From positions 91,538-155,537 of the forward strand of contig CANLVD010000008.1 in assembly GCA_947494445.1 (NCBI GenBank): DNA of 64,000 bases, read 5' to 3'. The notes beneath the pieces are model-generated. The model searched no databases and was not told the origin of the DNA. It saw nothing but the letters and a program-made list of their open reading frames with translations. How positions within the stretch are numbered: position 1 is the stretch's first letter; each line of letters begins with the position of its first letter. Of the stretch, positions 61,411-64,000 are shown one piece after another. Source of the DNA: an uncultured Paracoccaceae bacterium (GTDB lineage Bacteria > Pseudomonadota > Alphaproteobacteria > Rhodobacterales > Rhodobacteraceae). Position numbers and translations under genes: made by a program.

Positions 61411-61419
61411 GGCTATATT
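61391..61419 (+). promoter_or_regulatory. Sigma-70-type promoter of the LacI gene
   Basis: TTGCGC (61391-61396) and TATATT (61414-61419) are separated by 17 bases, the ideal spacing. The predicted transcript would start near 61427, upstream of the GGGG-preceded GTG at 61454 but downstream of the ATG at 61424. This supports the GTG start. Confidence 0.55.
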
Positions 61420-61453
61420 GAAAATGCCAGACATGTCAAAGGGGAAATCTCCA

Positions 61454-62530
61454 GTGCCGGACTCCGCCTCTAGAAAGCAGGTTACGATCTATGACATTGC
61501 TGATCGGGCAGGAACCTCGGCCAGTACCGTCGGGGCGGTTTTGAACGGATCCTGGCGCACCCGTCGCATCAGTGAAAATCGCGCCAACACCATCCGAAAA
61601 ATCGCAAACGAGATGGGATACGCACCCAACATGCAGGCACGGGCACTGCGCAGCGTCAGATCCCGCATGATCGGCATGATCATTCCGATGTACGACAACC
61701 GCTACTTCGGGGCGATTGCGGAACGTTTCGAGCTGGAAGCCCGCGCAAGAGGGCTTTTGCCCATGACCTCCTGCACGCGCCGTGAACCGGAGTTGGAGCT
61801 TGCGACTGTCCGCCAGATGCTGTCCTACAACGTCGACCGGATTGTGTGTGCCGGTGCCTCTGATCCCGACGGCATTGCCCGCATCTGTCAGGCGCAAGAT
61901 GTACCGACGATCAATCTGGATCTGCCCGGGACTGCCGCACCATCGATCATTTCGAACAACTACACGGGCGCTTACAAACTGACAGCGGCCCTGATTGCGC
62001 GCGCAGATGCCGACAACCGTGATTGGCATGAAGACTTCCTGTTCGTTGGAGGGCGACCCACAGACCACTATACGAGCGAACGCATCCGGGGCTTTCGTGA
62101 TGCAATTGCGGACGCGGGCGCCGTGCCGGTTGAAGACAACATACTGGCTTGTGGCTATGCCGCCGCAAAATCGAAAGCCGCATTTTCCGCAAAGATAGAG
62201 AGCACAGGACGCATGCCGACCGCCGTCTTTGTGAATTCAACGATCTCGTTGGAGGGGGTCTTCGAATGGCTTGCGCAGTATGACCGCGCAGCTCTGGACA
62301 CCATCCTGTTCGGCAGCTTCGATTGGGACCCGTTTGCACAATATATGGCGCAAAACCTGTTCTCGGTTCGCCAAGATGTATCGGCCATGCTGGATGCCAT
62401 GTTTCAGGTAATCGACAGCGATCCTCCCCACGATCCCAAACTGATCCAAATTGAGCCGATCGTCATTTCTGATGGGGCGGAATGGCATGCAGAAACAGCC
62501 AGCGTAATGAAGTCAGAGGCACATGCTTGA
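61454..62530 (+). CDS. LacI-family transcriptional regulator of the sugar cluster
   Basis: A 358-residue regulator starting (GTG) PDSASRKQVTIYDIADRAGT. The helix-turn-helix and hinge are 'VTIYDIADRAGTSASTVGAV' and 'NEMGYAPNMQARALRSVRSR'. The periplasmic-binding-like effector domain includes 'MIGMIIPMYDNRYFGAIAER', 'VDRIVCAGASDPDGIARICQ', 'DFLFVGGRPTDHYTSERIRG' and 'PTAVFVNSTISLEGVFEWLA'. GTG 61454 has AAGGGG about nine bases upstream; ATGs at 61424 and 61433 are in frame but badly placed relative to the predicted promoter. It should repress the divergent importer operon until the sugar or its phosphate binds. Confidence 0.88.
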   Translation: MPDSASRKQVTIYDIADRAGTSASTVGAVLNGSWRTRRISENRANTIRKIANEMGYAPNMQARALRSVRSRMIGMIIPMYDNRYFGAIAERFELEARARGLLPMTSCTRREPELELATVRQMLSYNVDRIVCAGASDPDGIARICQAQDVPTINLDLPGTAAPSIISNNYTGAYKLTAALIARADADNRDWHEDFLFVGGRPTDHYTSERIRGFRDAIADAGAVPVEDNILACGYAAAKSKAAFSAKIESTGRMPTAVFVNSTISLEGVFEWLAQYDRAALDTILFGSFDWDPFAQYMAQNLFSVRQDVSAMLDAMFQVIDSDPPHDPKLIQIEPIVISDGAEWHAETASVMKSEAHA

Positions 62531-63054
62531 GGTCCAACTTCTTTTGTTGCGCCATATTTTTTGAGGAACGGAGGAAACTGATCAAACTGACAGGGCCAGC
62601 CCGGGAGGTTAGAACAGGAAAATTGGGTCGGTTTTCCGCTTCTGATCCGGCATCGTTCCGGGAAAAAAGGAACTATAGTGGAAATGTGTCCAATCCGGAA
62701 CCATAGCTCTGCAATCAAAGCAAAATCTGCATTGGTAGCTCCGAAGGACGACAAGACGATGAGCGAGCTGACGTCGCTCCAGATCCTTAAATTGATCAGC
62801 ACACATTCCACCGTAGTAGGGGTGATCGAAATGGTGCTGAGCTGACGGCCTCGAAACACCGCGCATGTCGAGTTGTGAGACAACACTGATCCACGCAGGG
62901 CAAGTCACGCGCCCCCCAGTGAGAAGACCTTTCGTCCGCGTATTTCTTGGTTTGCCCATGCGTGACCAATTGGTCTTTCAAGGGTGGATACAAATGTGAG
63001 TGCCAAAGAATGGAAACACCAAGTATCTAAAGTCAGTTCGTTCTGGAAAAGTTG
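62531..63054. other. Intergenic stretch without recognisable gene
   Basis: About 520 bases between the LacI gene and the tRNA fragment. Short open frames exist on both strands but none has family resemblance, a convincing ribosome site, or codon use like the neighbours; those on the minus strand run antisense into the LacI gene. A short inverted repeat (GGAAAA...TTTTCC, about 62618-62638) and the word GTGGATAC, which recurs at 63107 beyond the tRNA fragment, are present. The stretch may hold decayed mobile-element sequence. Confidence 0.5.
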
Positions 63055-63100
63055 TGGTGCCCCCACACGGACTCGAACCTGTGACCTACTGATCAAAAGT
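63055..63100 (-). other. 3' fragment of a tRNA gene, probable att site of a mobile element
   Basis: Read on the minus strand this is the end of a tRNA: 'TGATCAGTAGGTC' (3' side of the anticodon arm and variable loop), GGTTCGAGTCC (T-arm and loop), then TGGGGGCA plus encoded CCA at 63055-63057. The D-arm and the 5' acceptor strand (expected TGCCCCC) are missing upstream. The T stem does not pair perfectly (ACAGG against CCGTG), as if two tRNA sequences recombined here. It lies 130 bases before the integrase remnant, the usual layout of a tRNA-targeted island edge. The amino-acid identity is uncertain. Confidence 0.6.
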
Positions 63101-63231
63101 CTCTTTGTGGATACTCACATTGGTCTACATGGGTTTGCAGATAGCCTTATTTAATTGACTTGACGGCGTTGTACTATAGCACTTACCCGCTTGTGTTTGC
63201 ATGTGAAGTGGTCGCTATGAGGAGGCGTTAT

Positions 63232-63923
63232 ATGCCGGAGAAACTGACAAAGCGAGCTGTTGATGGTCTTGCGCCACTTGGAAAAGTGTATGTTTCCTGG
63301 GATAGCGAAATCCCGGGTTTTGGAGTGAAAGTTCAGCCGTCGGGACGCAAAATCTATGTTTTCAAATATCGTGTTGGAGGTGGACGGGCTGCCAGGCGCA
63401 GGGAGCCGATCATCGGTGTGCATGGAGCAGTGACCGCTGATCAGGCCTGCAGCATCGCCAGATCCTGGGCACTTGCAGTTGCATGCGGGTAAGACCCGGC
63501 AGCCGATCGGAACGCGAGGCGGGAAGCTCCTACGGTTGCCGATCTCATCGAGCGATATCTTTGCGATCACGCCAGGCTTCACAAGAAACCAAGCAGTGTT
63601 GCAAATGACGAGCGTTTGATCACCAAGCGTATTCTGCCTGTATTGGGTCGAGTTAAGGTTCCTGATCTCAGCCGTTCGGACATTGCGGCCCTTCACAAGT
63701 CACTTTCGGAAACCCCGTATGAGGCCAACAGAACCCTGGCTCTCGTGAGCAAGGCGATGAATTTGGCAGAGATCTGGGATCTGCGACCTGAGGGAACAAA
63801 TCCATGCCGCCTGGTTCCCAAATACAAGGAACGCTAGCGAGAGAGGTTTTTGTCAGAAGTTGAACTGGCACGTCTGGGCGATGCGCTGAAACAGGTCAAA
63901 TCGAAAACAAAGCGGGCAGGGCG
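63232..63923 (+). pseudogene. Tyrosine integrase pseudogene (DUF4102-type, P4-like), two in-frame stops, truncated
   Basis: GAGGAGG precedes ATG 63232. The arm-binding domain is clear ('KLTKRAVDGLAPLGKVYVSW', then 'EIPGFGVKVQPSGRKIYVFK'). The frame is broken by TAA at 63490 ('VACG*DPAADRNARREAP'), resumes in the same frame through the core-binding domain ('PTVADLIERYLCDHARLHKK', 'NDERLITKRILPVLGRVKVP', 'SKAMNLAEIWDLRPEGTNPC'), and is broken again by TAG at 63835 ('YKER*RERFLSEVELARLGD'). Homology fades near 63920, before any of the catalytic Arg/His/Tyr residues. No frameshift is needed; two nonsense changes plus 3' loss explain it. It is inactive as it stands. Confidence 0.85.
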
Positions 63924-64000
63924 TGACCTGCCCCCCGAGGGTCCCTCATTTATAACGAGAGTTTGCGGGTGTGGTTTTCATATTCATGGCCGTCAGTTTG
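63924..64000. mobile_element. Possible insertion-sequence end interrupting the integrase remnant
   Basis: Integrase similarity stops near here and the sequence becomes TGACCTGCCCCCCGAGGGTC and onward, running off the window. A TGACCTGCCCC-type start resembles ends of IS3-family elements as I remember them; this is not verified. GGGCAGG/CCTGCCC just at the junction also forms a 7-bp inverted repeat, so a simple hairpin is an alternative reading. The transposase, if any, lies beyond the window. Confidence 0.3.

Noticed and set aside
62404..62886. A 160-codon minus-strand frame spanning the LacI gene end and the following gap
   Set aside because: Part of it is antisense to the LacI gene and the rest resembles no known protein; kept only as part of the intergenic description.
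63055..63110. A complete tRNA gene next to the integrase
   Set aside because: Only the 3' half is recognisable; no D-arm or 5' acceptor strand is found upstream on the minus strand.
1..64000. CRISPR arrays, rRNA genes, classical riboswitches
   Set aside because: No regularly spaced direct repeats, rRNA-like sequence or recognisable riboswitch core was found by reading the intergenic regions.

Overview
The window looks like chromosome of a marine-type alphaproteobacterium of the Rhodobacterales (Roseobacter-like). That reading rests on GC-rich coding sequence, ATGA-coupled operons, a carnitine-degradation cluster with a fused carnitine dehydrogenase/thioesterase, a non-pyrrolysine MttB-family methyltransferase, and many ABC importers for small osmolyte- or sugar-like compounds. 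It is inference from gene content; no search was run.

Layout. (1) 1-8416: right-hand end of a contractile injection system (phage-tail-like) cluster on the + strand, with two baseplate-J-type proteins (the first cut by the window edge), a tail-protein-I-type protein with a beta-rich C-terminal part, and a DUF6519/beta-helix protein. (2) 8598-12687: carnitine catabolism (GlxA-type regulator, beta-keto acid cleavage enzyme, SDR, carnitine dehydrogenase fused to thioesterase). (3) 12692-19594: mixed housekeeping and metabolic genes (TPR protein, PPOX-type flavoprotein, ychF, trpA, MttB-like methyltransferase, HAD phosphatase, Gfo/Idh/MocA oxidoreductase). (4) 19654-36719: a type II secretion system in two divergent operons (gspG-H-I-C-D and gspL-M-E-F-x-J-K). 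The leftward operon runs on into an ECF sigma factor, an RskA-like anti-sigma factor and an exported DUF4198-like protein. To the right lie an exported DUF4331 protein, a tiny lipoprotein, a short prepilin peptidase, and a second ECF sigma/cupin anti-sigma pair. (5) 36995-45459: a DeoR-regulated cluster with a Ugp-like ABC importer, a metallophosphodiesterase, a Na/Pi cotransporter and a divergent HAD phosphatase, which together suggest import and hydrolysis of organophosphate esters. (6) 45739-51889: a cyanate cluster (ABC importer, cyanase, DUF1348 protein) divergent from a PAS/AAA+/Fis-type regulator whose GAFTGA loop is altered. (7) 52147-62530: a sugar or polyol cluster with an Rbs-type ABC importer, a tagatose-3-epimerase-like enzyme, two FGGY kinases and a class II aldolase, with a divergent LacI regulator. 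(8) 62531-64000: the edge of a decayed mobile element, with a 3' tRNA fragment, an integrase pseudogene with two in-frame stops, and probably the end of an insertion sequence.

The region most worth following up is the secretion locus. Two sigma/anti-sigma pairs, two exported DUF proteins and a periplasmic-binding-fold lipoprotein between gspF and gspJ are packed around a nearly complete T2SS, which looks like a self-regulated, dedicated secretion module. Second is the cyanate locus, for its unusual regulator and for a substrate-binding protein carrying a Cys-rich extension in front of its Tat signal. No CRISPR array, rRNA or complete tRNA was seen.
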